Assembly (NCBI GenBank): GCA_024734495.1 | Contig: JALMQS010000187.1 | Location: forward strand, 20,884,960-20,948,959 | Direction: 5' to 3' | Length of the DNA: 64,000 bases | Source: Forficula auricularia | Lineage: Eukaryota > Arthropoda > Insecta > Dermaptera > Forficulidae | In this document: positions 36,201 through 43,980 of the stretch, piece after piece | Numbering within the stretch: position 1 is the first letter of the stretch | Layout: every line of letters starts with the position of its first letter | The notes under the pieces: model-generated | What the model was told of the DNA's origin: nothing | What the model saw: only the letters and a program-made list of their open reading frames with translations | Databases searched by the model: none | Position numbers and translations under genes: made by a program

Positions 36201-39200
36201 TTTTGAGAAGGGTGTAATATCTTTTTTAAGAGAAATCAATGAGGTTGTCCTCTGTTTGATGCGATTAAAAATATGCATTATACGCATATATATAATACAT
36301 TTTTTTGTTTAAGACTTTAATTTCAAATTTTACTTAGAGAAAGTAGTGTAGGTTTTAGGTGAAACATGATATTAATTAATAAAGTAAAGGGTGTGTAGTT
36401 TCACAGTGAATGAAATAAAACTCAAAGAGGTTTATACAAACTCAATATATTTCGGATTATTAGTCCATCATCAGGAGTTTACAGGTCAAAACTAGTTTTA
36501 ACCTGTAAACTCCTGATGATGGACTAATAATCCGAAATATATCGAGTTTGTATAAGCCTCTTTTGAGTTTTATTTCATTCACTGTGAAACTACACACCCT
36601 TTACTTTATTAATTTAATTTCAAAGATTTGATCTTCATCAGTCTATTTAATTATAAATATTTTACCTATTATTACTCATTAATTCGGTGGATTGGATATA
36701 TAAAAATTCGTTTTGTTGTTTTTATAAAACAAGCTAGCCACATAACAACTGATGAAGATAAAACCGTCGAAATTATAGTCTCAAAGAAATAAATTACATA
36801 TTTATATTTGGTATATTTTTGATGGTCTCAGGGAAAAGGGTCCTTATCTTCACCTGGTGAAATTCGAGCTAATGACATCTCCTGTTTTTAGAGAAATAAC
36901 AGAACAAAACTCTCTTTGTTCAGTCCGAAAATTCCAGAAATTGACTTAATAGTTATGAATTTTTGAATATTTAGAAGTAAAAAACGTAGTTTTGAGTTAG
37001 GTATATATATGTTTAAATTTTGACAATTTTTAAGGAGACAAACATAGGGAATTCCTTCCATTTTTACTCTCGCTATTATTCTATTCCGAACGAAAATTTG
37101 CTGCTCAATTAAATATGTATCTAAGCAAAAATTATAGCCACAATTTTGATATTGCTAAAAAAACTCGTAGGTGAAGGTATAAGGACCCTTTTTCCTGACA
37201 CCATCACATATAATTACGTATATGTGTTTATTTGCATCAAGGATAGGACGACCTCAGTGATATCTCTTTATGAATCATCATCTCTGTTACTCTTGACAAA
37301 ACAAAATCTTTTCAGTATAATAATATCTTTAATTTTAAATATTTTTTTTTTCATTTTCTAATTCGTTTGAATTTCCTTGTAGTGTTCGATGCCTGTTCGA
37401 GTTATGAAAATGATGGGGGTGACCCATTTGATCATCACGAATGCAGCTGGCGGCATCAACCCCGAATTCAAAGTTGGCGACATCATGGTCATTAAAGACC
37501 ACATCAACTTCATGGGCTTCGCAGGCAACAACCCGCTCCAAGGCTTCAATGATGAACGGTCAGTATTTCCCTGACGTCAGCCAGCCAACCATCAAAGGTT
37601 TATTATTACATCAGAGAGTCATGCGAAAAAAAAGCTTAACTAATTTGTTTATCGCAAAACATTCATTTATACCAATAAAGCCAGTGAACGATAACAGTGA
37701 AATAATGTCATCATCTGAGCCAATAAATCGCACAATGTTATACAATTTAGTTCTACTTTAATGATCATGCAATTTTTATGATTGGAAGGAGTATGAATTG
37801 AATCGATTATATGAAGAAGAAACAATTGAAGACATGGTACTTTGACAGTTTAAAAAACATACAAAAAACAGTTGACCTCATTTATACGTCTTGCTCTTTC
37901 ATAAATATTCGGCAATAATTTTTTAATTAGTAAATGAAACTATTTCGACCTTTGTGAAAGTAAAAAAAGACTCTTCAATTTGTAAATTAAAATTCAAATG
38001 AGAATGAGTTGGACTTGTTCTCTTCTTTGACTAATCCGATTCAATTAAATATCTATACATATTCTTGAGAAAACCACAATTTCTATCTCTAGGCAGCTTG
38101 CTTAAATGGATTATTTCGCTACGTCTCTTTAGGTATATGAGTGTATAATCAAAAACATTTTTATATCCAATTTTATTAAACGAGCAAAACTTATTTGTAT
38201 GTATTAGGTATATATATTGTTCCGACTATCTCAAAAAGGGTTTAATCGGTTTTGATGAAACAAACTTGATTAATCAGTTTCAAGAACAATAAAACGAATG
38301 AAACTATCTAAGCCGGTCTCAACTTTGAGAAAACTCATTTTGATAGGGGTTTTATTAATTAAATTAATTATCAACAGGTGATTTAAACAAAACAGTTTGG
38401 TGATCATCATAACAAAATAGTTTTCTGTACTCATATACTAAGCATGTGATATTGAATAAAATCAAACAGGTGGCTGAATGAATGAACATTAATTAAAAAT
38501 AATTTTGATGAAAAAAATCATTTTTGTTCCGTTTAACAAAAACGAGTCAGGTTGGCCGAGCGGTTAAAGACCATGCCGTCTAATCAAGATATAGTGTGGG
38601 TTCAAGCCCGACTCGCTTCAAATATTTGACCGGCTATAATCTGATTTCTTCAGGGGAAAGCAATGGAAAACCACCCCTATTAAAAATTTCCCCAGGAAAA
38701 TCACAATAGAGAGGATCCCTCATAATCGCCTACGCTCGGAATCGAGTATGGCACTTGAAGAAGAGGAGAATAAATTTAAAATCAGAAAAAAGGGATGATT
38801 TCATTTTGTATCCAGGATTAAGTAAAATTGTAATAAAAGTTAAATGATGTTATTTTTTATTTTAAAATCAGTTAAATAAGGGGCCATTCATTAAATACGT
38901 CAGGCAAAATTTCGCGTTTTTGGACTCTCCCTTCGTCACGCTGCGACCCCCTAACAAATATAACGTCTCAAAAGCTATAACTTTTATGGAGATAGGAGAT
39001 GGTTCTAGGTGAAACATTTTTATTATTATATCTCAAAAGCTAGACCCCCCACCAATAAACGATTTGTTGTTGACAAGTTAAGAAAAAAATTAAAATAAAA
39101 TTGATTAAGTGAGAACGTCACGTTTCTTTAGACCCCCCCCCCTTGTCACATATCATCAGGTTAATCAATACCCCCCACCCCTAGTTGTGGACGTAATTTT

Positions 39201-42200
39201 TGAATGGCCCCTAAGATGTTGATTTCTATTTGCAACCGAGATTAAATACAATTGAAAAAAAAACTTGATCAACTTTGAGAGAATGTAGGTACTTTATCTG
39301 TCTCGGGGTGTACTAGATGTTTTAAAGTGGAATGAAGGAACCCTAATAGCACAAAGACTGAAACTATAGTAAATATATAGACTATATAGATATCGAGAAT
39401 CTGTATAGGCTCTGTATAGTTACTATATAGTTTCATACTTTGTTCTACTAGGGAAGTTATTAAATATTTTGATTTTTTCCAGTAATGTTATTTTAATTTT
39501 GTAGTTATAATTTCAAATATTTCGAGGGGCTGCAGTAGTACTTCTTGATGGTAATTCCTGATAAAGGGGTGCTGCAAGCCCTCGAAATATTTAGAATTAT
39601 AACTACTAAAATAAAATAACATTTAATTAAATAATTTCTTTCATTCCAATTAAATTCGCTTTTTCTATATTATTTTATTTTAAAAATGATTCTATGAAAT
39701 ATTTGTCAGGTTCGGACCTCGGTTCCCTGCCATGAACAGAGCCTACGATTTGGGGTTGAGGAAGGAGGCCCGTCGAATTGCCAAACAGCAAGGAATCAGC
39801 GATATGATGCACGAAGGGGTCTACACCTGCGTCGGAGGCCCAAATTATGAAACTATCGCTGAAATTCGAATGATGAGGATGCTTGGCATCGACGCCGTTG
39901 GTAATTATCATTAAACATGGCGTTTTATCGCTTGGAGGAATCTTGAAAGGAATTTCTCGTGATGAGATCTTAATTTGAACTTGACTAGCGGCTAACTTCG
40001 AGCCAAGTTCAAGGTCAAAATGTGTTTTAATTATTCTTTAAGACAAAAAAAAGACTCAAGCTGTTAATGTAACTTACTTTCTCACTCTCACTCTATAAGA
40101 GTTTAGTATTAGCTTCCATTATGGTATAAGGTTTATTCTTTCGTTTTAATTAACCTAAATGCTAAAAATCTTGTATAATATAAAACTTAAATCTAAATCT
40201 AAGGAGGCTCCAAGGTCGAGCAAGGAAATGAAGATGAAAAACATTTTGATAAAGAACTGACAGACGAAATTAATTTATATAATACATCGATTTTTTTTTT
40301 CTATTCTCATGACTATTCAAACTTTAATTAAACGCGATTTAATTAAAGGGGATTTTCTTTTTTTGACAAGTTTTGTAGAATTTCTGGAATTACTTAACAG
40401 CTTATCTATTGTTCTCATTGAATGACTCTCTCTAGTGCTCTTAAATAAGCAGATCTTGTTAAGTGAATAATATAAATTTTCACGGTCCCTTAAAACTTAC
40501 CTACCATTGTTAAAGTTCTAAATAATTAAAAATTACTAATTATTTGCCTTAGAACAGACAATTGTATACATTTTCACACCATAATTATATAGCAGGGGTG
40601 GCCAAACTTTTAAACGTTGAGGGTGACATTTTTGGATAATATGTACCTGAGGCCGAGGGGCGACTAAGTTTTTTTTTTTTTAGAATACACTTACGAATTG
40701 TTTTTGTTTTTTCTAAGGACTTTTTAGTTAAGCACAAATATTTGTGACGTTTCTAGAAGATACGAACTGATGACTTTTTTGGTGACCTTCGGAATTCCCA
40801 TACTTCTGAAATGTCTCTAATTTCGAAAACTAAAAAAGTAAACGAAGAAAAAAGTTAAAACTTTTTCAAGTTTCAGTACACTCGCCATTTGAGACCGCCC
40901 TAGTAATAAATTTAAAATTTAATAAAATATTAGATATTTAAAATTTAAAAACAAAATAAATTAAAAACTTGACATTTTGATGTTAGTACTTATGTAACTT
41001 ATGAGGAGAATTTTCTAGGTTAAGTTTCACAAAAAGAAATATATTAAAACAAATGTATGTTTTTTGAGTTTGATTAGCTCGATATATATTTCGGGTTACT
41101 AGCCCATCTTCAGGAGTTCAAATAAAAACTGAGTTTTTATTTGAACTCCTGAAGATGGGCTAGTAACTGAAATATATATCGAGCTAATCAAACTCAAAAA
41201 ACATACATTTGTTTTAATATATTTCCTTTTTGTGAAACTTAACCTAGAAAATTCTCCTCATAAGTTATTTATAATGTTTCACCTAGAACCGACACCTAAA
41301 TCCTTAAAAATTATTATACTTATGTATTTATTTTTTCCTCAAATCAAAATAAAATTTTAATCGGATGATTATTATAGGAAAGGTCAAATTATTGTAGAGT
41401 TCAAAATAAAAAATATCATTCAGCTAGTAATAAATATATATATATATAATATTATTGGCTGGCGAATAGTACATTTCTGACATTTGAGAAAAATTATCCA
41501 TAATATCCTTCCATCTCGGATTAAGAAGAGAACACTCTCATGAATTTCTTAATAGATCTGATTGATTTGGATATCAGAAGAGATCGTCCCTTCGGAAGTC
41601 GAAGTCAGACACTAAACTTGTAATCCAACAAGTTTTAAAATTCAAAAATACTCACTTGAAAAAATTTTTTATTTCAATTATTTTGGAAGATCTCTCATTT
41701 TTCTGCTGTCTACCGACTGAAGTATTGAACTCAGACAGCGACAACGCATTAATCAAATAATATAAAACTCTTATACCTATACGAGACCACTTTCCCTGAT
41801 TATTTTTTATTTAATTAAAGTTTCTTAGCTAGAAATTAATTTAATGTTGTTAGTATTTATTAATATTTTGCTTCTATTCAACACTGCCCTTTTTCCTAGA
41901 CTTAAGTTCTTTATATTTAATTAAATTGTGGATTGATGATGATTAATGATCATCTCGTTCTTCTTCCTTGTTTGTGCTTGACTAAAATTTGTAATTGGGT
42001 CATTTGTTTGTTAGGAATGTCCACCGTCCACGAGGTGATCATGGCCCGGCATTGTGATCTCAAAGTGTTTGCCTTTAGTTTAATCACCAATGTGGCCATC
42101 ACTGATTATGACTGCGAAGACGAAGCTAATCACGCTGAAGTCGTCGACACTGGAAAGCTTCAGGCCAAAACGCTCAAGAAGTTCGTCACAGCGATCGTCG

Positions 42201-42235
42201 AAGCTATGGACCAGGATATTAGCTCGAATTACTGA
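24193..42235 (+). CDS. PNP: Purine nucleoside phosphorylase gene, five visible coding exons (5' end missing)
   Basis: Cytosolic trimeric PNP cleaves inosine or guanosine with phosphate to free base and ribose-1-phosphate in purine salvage. Exons 24193-24287, 31788-31966, 37383-37558, 39710-39900 and 42015-42235 join in phase (862 nt) to give 286 residues plus stop, against about 289 in human PNP. Seen family residues: phosphate loop CGTGIG, STVPGH (His64 in human numbering), [15 protein letters not shown] (Arg84, His86, Tyr88, Glu89), TNAAGG (Asn115/Ala116), NYETIAE (Glu201), GMSTVHEV (Met219/Ser220), SLITN (Asn243), EANHAEV (His257). Glu201 with Asn243 indicates 6-oxopurine specificity. The loop has Thr where the human enzyme has Ser33. 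All four introns are GT..AG. The Met exon is upstream and was not found; the visible part begins at the YTYE motif that follows the first few residues in human PNP. Exons are clearly more GC-rich than the introns. Confidence 0.96.
24650..24860 (+). repeat. Intron repeat with G-run, copy 1
   Basis: CAGTGGCGTATCC, a G-run (24677-24694), then CAAAGCAAAATATTTAGTGG, AAAGGTATACTTCAA and TTACCGTTAGTTTGCCAT. The same order recurs at 26757-26945. Confidence 0.7.
25424..26172. repeat. hAT-like end followed by ~630-bp palindrome
   Basis: CAGTGTTCTTCAACCTG begins at 25424. Arms 25537-25800 and 25915-26172 are inverted copies (e.g. TTTAAATGGTAGTTTATT and complement; CTATTGAAATTTCATATC and complement), diverged by a few percent. 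The spacer is about 110 bp. I found no matching right-hand hAT end, so the palindrome may lie inside or beside the transposon. Confidence 0.7.
26757..26945 (+). repeat. Intron repeat with G-run, copy 2
   Basis: AATGGCGTAGCCAGAAAAT, a G-run, CAAAGCAAAATATTTAGTGG and TTACGGTTAGTTTGCCAT, as in the copy at 24.65 kb. The GGCGTAGCCAGAA word also resembles the ends of the 5.4-kb MITE. Confidence 0.65.
27165..27300 (+). repeat. Duplicated hAT-like left end
   Basis: CAGGGCTGTACAATC (27165) and CAGGGCTGTCCAACCCGTGG (27207) are tandem copies about 42 bp apart, each after an (AT)n stretch. The second runs on into CATAAACTTCCTTAAAA, as at 27.78 kb. Confidence 0.5.
28039..28307. mobile_element. Hammerhead foldback element, family C copy 1
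   Basis: Inverted arms (about 28092-28170 and 28230-28307; shared words AAAGAGTGTGTCTTC, TTATTTATAACGAG) plus a left-only tail with a C-run (28053-28069) and CGAGAGTAGCAGAATTTTT. Flanked by TGCAAACTTTCT (28027-28038) and TGCAAGCTTTCT (28308-28319), one mismatch in 12. It interrupts the hAT-like repeat, whose continuous form is seen at 18.08 kb. Confidence 0.75.
28148..28196 (-). ncRNA. Hammerhead-like motif, family C
   Basis: On the - strand: CTGATGA (complement of 28183-28189), stem II GGGC-AAA-GCCC, GAAA, then self-complementary A-CTATAG-T, then C: triplet GUC, the best cleavage triplet. The core is fully consensus with a strong stem II, but stem I is only about 2 bp as I read it. Confidence 0.6.
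28562..29900. repeat. Bidirectional ~118-bp tandem array within a dispersed element
   Basis: From about 29011 to 29650 there are five to six head-to-tail units (phrases TTTTTGATTTTAAGTCGATT, TCAGCAATGGTTACCAATAA, GAAACGTCAAAAATC, TTATTCCTCAAGTA) with starts near 29011, 29134, 29252, 29369, 29489 and 29605. From 28680 to 28995 about 2.5 units run in the opposite direction. Flanks (28567-28680 and 29758-29880) match the single-unit copy at 4975-5330. This is an expansion inside an element, not a CRISPR array. Confidence 0.8.
29901..30380 (+). repeat. Intron segment with CATAC microsatellite and GAAGTCGGACTTGC motif
   Basis: Contains the short run CATACATCCATACATCCATA, then TTTGAAGTCGGACTTGCTGC and GAGTCCGATTACAATAC. 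Looks like the end of an old repeat; class unknown. Confidence 0.35.
30490..31787. other. PNP intron interior, little recognised
   Basis: A (TTA)n microsatellite lies at 31284-31306. No gene or bounded element seen; a 73-codon open frame near 30.8 kb has no recognisable motif. Confidence 0.4.
31788..31966 (+). CDS. PNP: PNP visible coding exon 2 (phosphate and ribose site)
   Basis: Acceptor ..tgattgcag; the first two bases complete the Gly codon split after the previous exon, giving [13 protein letters not shown]. It encodes [19 protein letters not shown] and [15 protein letters not shown], with the His, Arg-x-His and Tyr-Glu residues used for phosphate and ribose. The donor is AAG|GTAAAA at a codon boundary. 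Confidence 0.96.
32107..32718 (+). repeat. Segment flanked by 37-bp direct repeats, with hAT-like end
   Basis: TTAAATTCCGCAAACATTTC.. to ..AATAATTGA occurs at 32107-32143 and 32682-32718 with two mismatches. The left copy is followed by CAGGGATTCTCAACCTGGG, a hAT-like end of the CAGTGTTCTTCAACCTG type. No opposite end was found. Confidence 0.5.
32733..32935. repeat. ~200-bp foldback
   Basis: Arms TTATATTTTAAAAAACTAAA.. and its complement (..TTTAGTTTTTTTAAAATATA) enclose a loop with GGGGAACTTTAATTAAAAAG. It also contains CTTTTTAGAAGCG-like and TATAAAATA inverted words. No hammerhead core. Confidence 0.55.
33525..33645 (-). repeat. Diverged SINE fragment
   Basis: On the - strand: GAGATCTAGGCTGAGTGAG (A-box-like), a decayed B-box region, GGCTCACAGC and ..CTGGTTATAATCCTGATCCC, parallel to the head-body junction of the 8.3-kb SINE. 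Confidence 0.4.
33650..35542. other. PNP intron, AT-rich, nothing recognised
   Basis: No gene or bounded repeat found. Confidence 0.4.
35557..35755 (-). mobile_element. tRNA-derived SINE, second full copy, 14-bp target duplication
   Basis: Same family as the 8.3-kb SINE: a (TTTA)n tail on the + strand, GGCTTTTCAGCC, AAATTTGTCTCTACC, GGATTCGAACCCGGGTCC (B box complement) and a GCTACCACCTAGCC head. Flanked by perfect GATGTGGATATGTT (35543-35556, 35756-35769). Lies in the PNP intron, antisense to the gene. Confidence 0.88.
35884..36112. mobile_element. Foldback element, family C copy 2, no ribozyme
   Basis: Two direct ~60-bp units (GAGACAATAAAAGAGTGTG.. to ..TTTATAACGATC) are followed by one inverted unit centred on ATAACGATCGTTAT (36001-36014). 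A tail with TCTGCTACTCTCGGC lies on the right. Flanked by CATGAAACTT (35874-35883, 36113-36122). The inner part with the hammerhead core of copy 1 is missing. Confidence 0.75.
36438..36480 (-). ncRNA. Hammerhead-like motif, family A copy 3, left arm
   Basis: Inverted copy, CTGATGA as the complement of 36468-36474, stem I intact. Confidence 0.62.
36507..36549 (+). ncRNA. Hammerhead-like motif, family A copy 3, right arm
   Basis: CTGATGA (36513-36519), stem II GGA/TCC, GAAA (36534-36537), A-TATA-T, C, stem I AAACTC/GAGTTT. The triplet is AUC, better than the AUU of copies 1 and 2. The motif is sense to PNP. Confidence 0.7.
36613..36800. repeat. Family D foldback with weak hammerhead-like cores
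   Basis: The left part on the - strand (36618-36641) reads CTGATGA, AAGAT-CAA-ATCTT, GAAA. The right part on the + strand (36749-36780) reads CTGATGA.., GAAA, then A-TTATAG-T and C, like family C's stem III. No good stem I for either, so these are probably inactive relics. The related copy is at 2.65 kb. 36800-37382 holds nothing recognised. Confidence 0.45.
37383..37558 (+). CDS. PNP: PNP visible coding exon 3 (TNAAGG core)
   Basis: Starts in frame after ..cttgtag with [13 protein letters not shown], then [20 protein letters not shown] and the loop [20 protein letters not shown], all strongly PNP-like. It ends after two bases of an Arg codon at CG|GTCAGT. Reading through the donor reaches a stop within a few codons, which supports the splice. 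Confidence 0.96.
37559..38540. other. PNP intron, AT-rich, nothing recognised
   Basis: Only intron sequence after the donor; open frames that run on from the exon are read-through. Confidence 0.4.
38544..38790 (+). mobile_element. tRNA-Ser-like SINE of a second type
   Basis: The head starts GAGTCAGGTTGGCCGAGCGG (A box) with GTGGGTTCAAGCCCGACTC (B box), and the ends GAGTC/GACTC pair as a short acceptor stem. The body has ACCGGCTATAATCTGATTTC, GGGGAAAGCAATGGAAAACC, CGCTCGGAATCGAGTATGG and an A-rich end. It is not a working tRNA gene: the anticodon arm does not fold. Target duplication not identified. Confidence 0.65.
38880..39211. mobile_element. MITE with GGGGCCATTCA ends, TAA target
   Basis: The left GGGGCCATTCATTAAATACG and right complement GGGGCCATTCAAAAATTACG form ~24-bp inverted ends, flanked by TAA (38877-38879, 39212-39214). 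The interior holds GGTTCTAGGTGAAACATTTT, the same tail motif as the foldback elements, and a C-run. The 3-bp target again fits PIF/Harbinger. Confidence 0.78.
39467..39625. mobile_element. Hammerhead foldback element, family H, just before PNP exon
   Basis: Arms 39485-39530 and 39576-39625 are inverted (TTTTGTAGTTATAATTTC against its complement; CTCGAAATATTT). A short left-only tail is present. Possible 8-bp flanks ATTAAATA (39459-39466, 39626-39633). It lies within 85 bp of the acceptor of PNP visible exon 4. Confidence 0.62.
39551..39600 (+). ncRNA. Hammerhead-like motif in PNP intron, family H
   Basis: GTAATTC, CTGATAA (39558-39564), stem II GGGG..CCCT, GAAA (39584-39587), TATTT, A, GAATTAT. 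Stem I GTAATTC/GAATTAT pairs over 7 bp (one wobble), the longest in the window. CTGATAA has A for the core G8, a key catalytic base, which argues against strong activity. It is sense to PNP and ends 109 nt before exon 39710. Confidence 0.5.
39710..39900 (+). CDS. PNP: PNP visible coding exon 4 (purine-binding Glu)
   Basis: Acceptor ..atttgtcag; the first base completes the Arg codon. It encodes [13 protein letters not shown], a basic variable helix, then [19 protein letters not shown], which carries the base-contacting Glu (human Glu201) with Tyr in place of human Phe200. Donor G|GTAATT, phase 1. A foldback with a sense-strand hammerhead-like motif ends 109 nt upstream of this exon. Confidence 0.96.
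39915..40590. other. PNP intron, nothing recognised
   Basis: AT-rich intron with no bounded element seen. Confidence 0.4.
40592..40670 (+). repeat. hAT-like left end
   Basis: CAGGGGTGGCCAAACTTTT is a typical hAT terminal word. No right end was found before 40997. Confidence 0.4.
41078..41116 (-). ncRNA. Hammerhead-like motif, family B, left arm
   Basis: Complement of the right-arm motif with stem II GGG/CCC intact, so it is the better of the two. CTGAAGA differs from CTGAUGA at one position. Confidence 0.57.
41146..41183 (+). ncRNA. Hammerhead-like motif, family B, right arm
   Basis: CTC, CTGAAGA (41149-41155), stem II GGG.. mutated to ..ACT, GAAA (41169-41172), self-complementary A-TATATA-T, C, GAG. 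The AUC triplet is good; stem I is 3 bp and stem II is damaged here. Confidence 0.55.
42015..42235 (+). CDS. PNP: PNP visible coding exon 5 (C-terminus and stop)
   Basis: Acceptor ..ttgttag; two bases complete the Gly codon of [14 protein letters not shown]. Then FSLITN (Asn243 position), DEANHAEVV (His257 position) and a C-terminal helix ending ..SNY before TGA at 42233-42235. Possible ATTAAA poly(A) signals lie at 42364-42369 and 42432-42437; no AATAAA close by is convincing. Confidence 0.96.
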
Positions 42236-43342
42236 ATTAACTAAATTACTAAAAATACAGCCATGTATTCTACTAAATACAGTTTGATATAATAGAACAC
42301 TTTTTAAAAATTTTTATTTATTTAATAATTGTAATTATTTTTTCAAAGATATTTAAATATCGCATTAAAATGACTGCAGTGAAACGATAAGTGTTGTAAT
42401 AATGTTAGATCATTTTTTGTAAATCTACTCAATTAAAAGAAATTTACAGCGTTTTCTCTTATGCGATTTAAGATGGGCACACACAGTCGATTTTCAGTCG
42501 ACGCAACAATTTAGTTGGATTCGTTTGAAATCGTGATGCATTATCAATTTATAACTAACTCTAATTAACTAACTAAGCTCGATGTTTTTATCACAAGTGC
42601 TCATCGATCACTTTTGATTAAATAATCGAGTTGATATGCAGTTATGTTCTGAATGCACCTATATTAAACTTATATATTTATGTCCATCAACTAAACTATC
42701 GCTGGACTGAAAATCGACTGTGTGTACCTAGGCTTAGTATAAACTTTTCGCATTCATGCAAAGTATCAGTTGGGTTAAAAAAATAATAAAATTAATTCTA
42801 AGCCAGGTTGATGACTTCATCACCACATCTCAGTTATTTTTTGGCTTTTCGGCCCTTCTAGCCATCAGCCAATACTGATATTAAATTAAGACTTCTATGC
42901 AGGGATCAGATATTTAGCCGATACCATGAAAGTTATTTCAAGAAATAACGCTATTAGTGATTGTAAAAAAAGCCCAATTTCGTTATAATGAATTACTTAT
43001 TACATTAATTTTGTTTTACTGAAAATTAATTTACATTATCCTTATATACAACATACATACATGATACCTTTGTATTTTTAGCAGTACTGCAAACAAATTT
43101 AACATGGAACCTTGAAAATATTTCATTATAGTGCAAATTTGACTTTTTTGGTATTGGTTAGAGCGGAACTTGACTGTATCAAATTGTAGGAAATAATTCT
43201 CGTTTTGACGTGCTGCTAGTCTTATCTTACCAAAGTATTTGTAAATTTATTCGTCCCCATGACTAGAAATTCTCCCAATTCCTACAACGGTTAATCCTTC
43301 AAAATCGAGCTATACATACCCTCTATATTATCTCCAATGTTT
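42236..43342. other. PNP 3' end and downstream AT-rich DNA
   Basis: 3' UTR starts after 42235; its end is not clear. A SINE fragment (- strand) sits at 42834-42928: TTTTTTGGCTTTTCGGCCC, TCTAGCCATCAGCC, GATCAGATATTTAGCCG. Nothing else seen. Confidence 0.45.
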
Positions 43343-43344
43343 TA

Positions 43345-43978
43345 TTAAGACGAGCATTCAAATATAAACGAGCCTTTTAATTCTGAGGACATATAAAACG
43401 TGTCGGGGGTAGACTGAGGCTCGGGAAGGTTAAGGGGGTCCCCTCTAGATGACTCAAGGCCAAACCGACCGCCCGACCGGTTTTTTTTTAGTTGTCCTCA
43501 CAATGAGCGAAAGAGAGGTTCCTCCTTCGGTTGTGCAACGCATCATAATATCATTTTTAACGAACGAAGGCGTTAAACCAACTGAAATCCGGGACCCATT
43601 GCGTGCACAGCTCGGGAAGAATGTACTTTCATGGGCACGAGTGAAAGCCTGGTGTGCCGAGTTCAAAGAAAGGGTTCAAAAAGTTGAAAATGTGAGTCAA
43701 TGAAGACGCCCCAGCTCCAGCATTACGCATGACAATGTTGCTGCTGTTGTTCGCGAGCGACGTCCTGCTCCTCCATGAAAATGCAAGATCCCACACTGCA
43801 GCCCTAACAACCCAAAAATTGATTGAAATGCATTGGACTACACTTGCCACCCTCCCTACAGCCCTGACCTTTCCCCATGAGATTTCCATATGTTTTGGCC
43901 TAAGTATAAAGTGTGTTTTCTTCTTAAATGTCAAATAAATATTAAATAAAAGGCTCTTTTATATTTGAATTACCCTAA
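43345..43978 (+). mobile_element. Internally deleted mariner transposon
   Basis: Terminal inverted repeats: the left 43345-43380 has ATTCAAATATAAACGAGCC; the right, inverted, begins TTAGGGTAATTCAAATATAA and ends at 43978. TA flanks both ends (43343-43344, 43979-43980). At about 634 bp it is half the usual ~1.3 kb. It carries both ends of a mariner transposase with the middle missing. Confidence 0.88.
43503..43938 (+). pseudogene. Mariner transposase remnant
   Basis: The N-terminal part MSEREVPPSVVQRIIISFLT.. with ARVKAWCAEFK is a mariner helix-turn-helix region that binds the terminal repeats. A stop follows at 43701. After a deletion of the central catalytic part and a frame change come LLHENARSHTAALTTQKLIE and LPTALTF/YSPDLSP-like remnants, which normally carry the second catalytic Asp and the DD34D end. 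It cannot make an active transposase, but the ends could be moved in trans. Confidence 0.88.
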
Positions 43979-43980
43979 TA

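Larger units (their letters stand above)
36328..36612. mobile_element. Hammerhead foldback element, family A copy 3 (PNP intron)
   Basis: Left tail, two ~110-bp arms and a short loop as in the copies at 0.6 and 12 kb. Flanked by 12-bp TTTAATTTCAAA (36316-36327, 36613-36624). It lies inside a family D repeat, which resumes at 36613, so it is a nested insertion. It sits 770 bp before PNP visible exon 3. Confidence 0.83.
40997..41316. mobile_element. Hammerhead foldback element, family B (PNP intron)
   Basis: Near-perfect inverted arms of about 130 bp (40997-41128 and 41133-41268) plus a right-only tail with CACCTAGAACCGACACC, the inverse of the family A tail. Flanked by TACTTATGTA (40987-40996, 41317-41326). 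Both arms hold hammerhead-like cores. Confidence 0.82.

Noticed and set aside
37335..37549. Open frames antisense to the PNP exon at 37383
   Set aside because: Shadow frames of a well-supported exon.
38544..38620. tRNA gene (A and B boxes, short acceptor-like pairing)
   Set aside because: No proper anticodon arm, and it continues into a SINE body.
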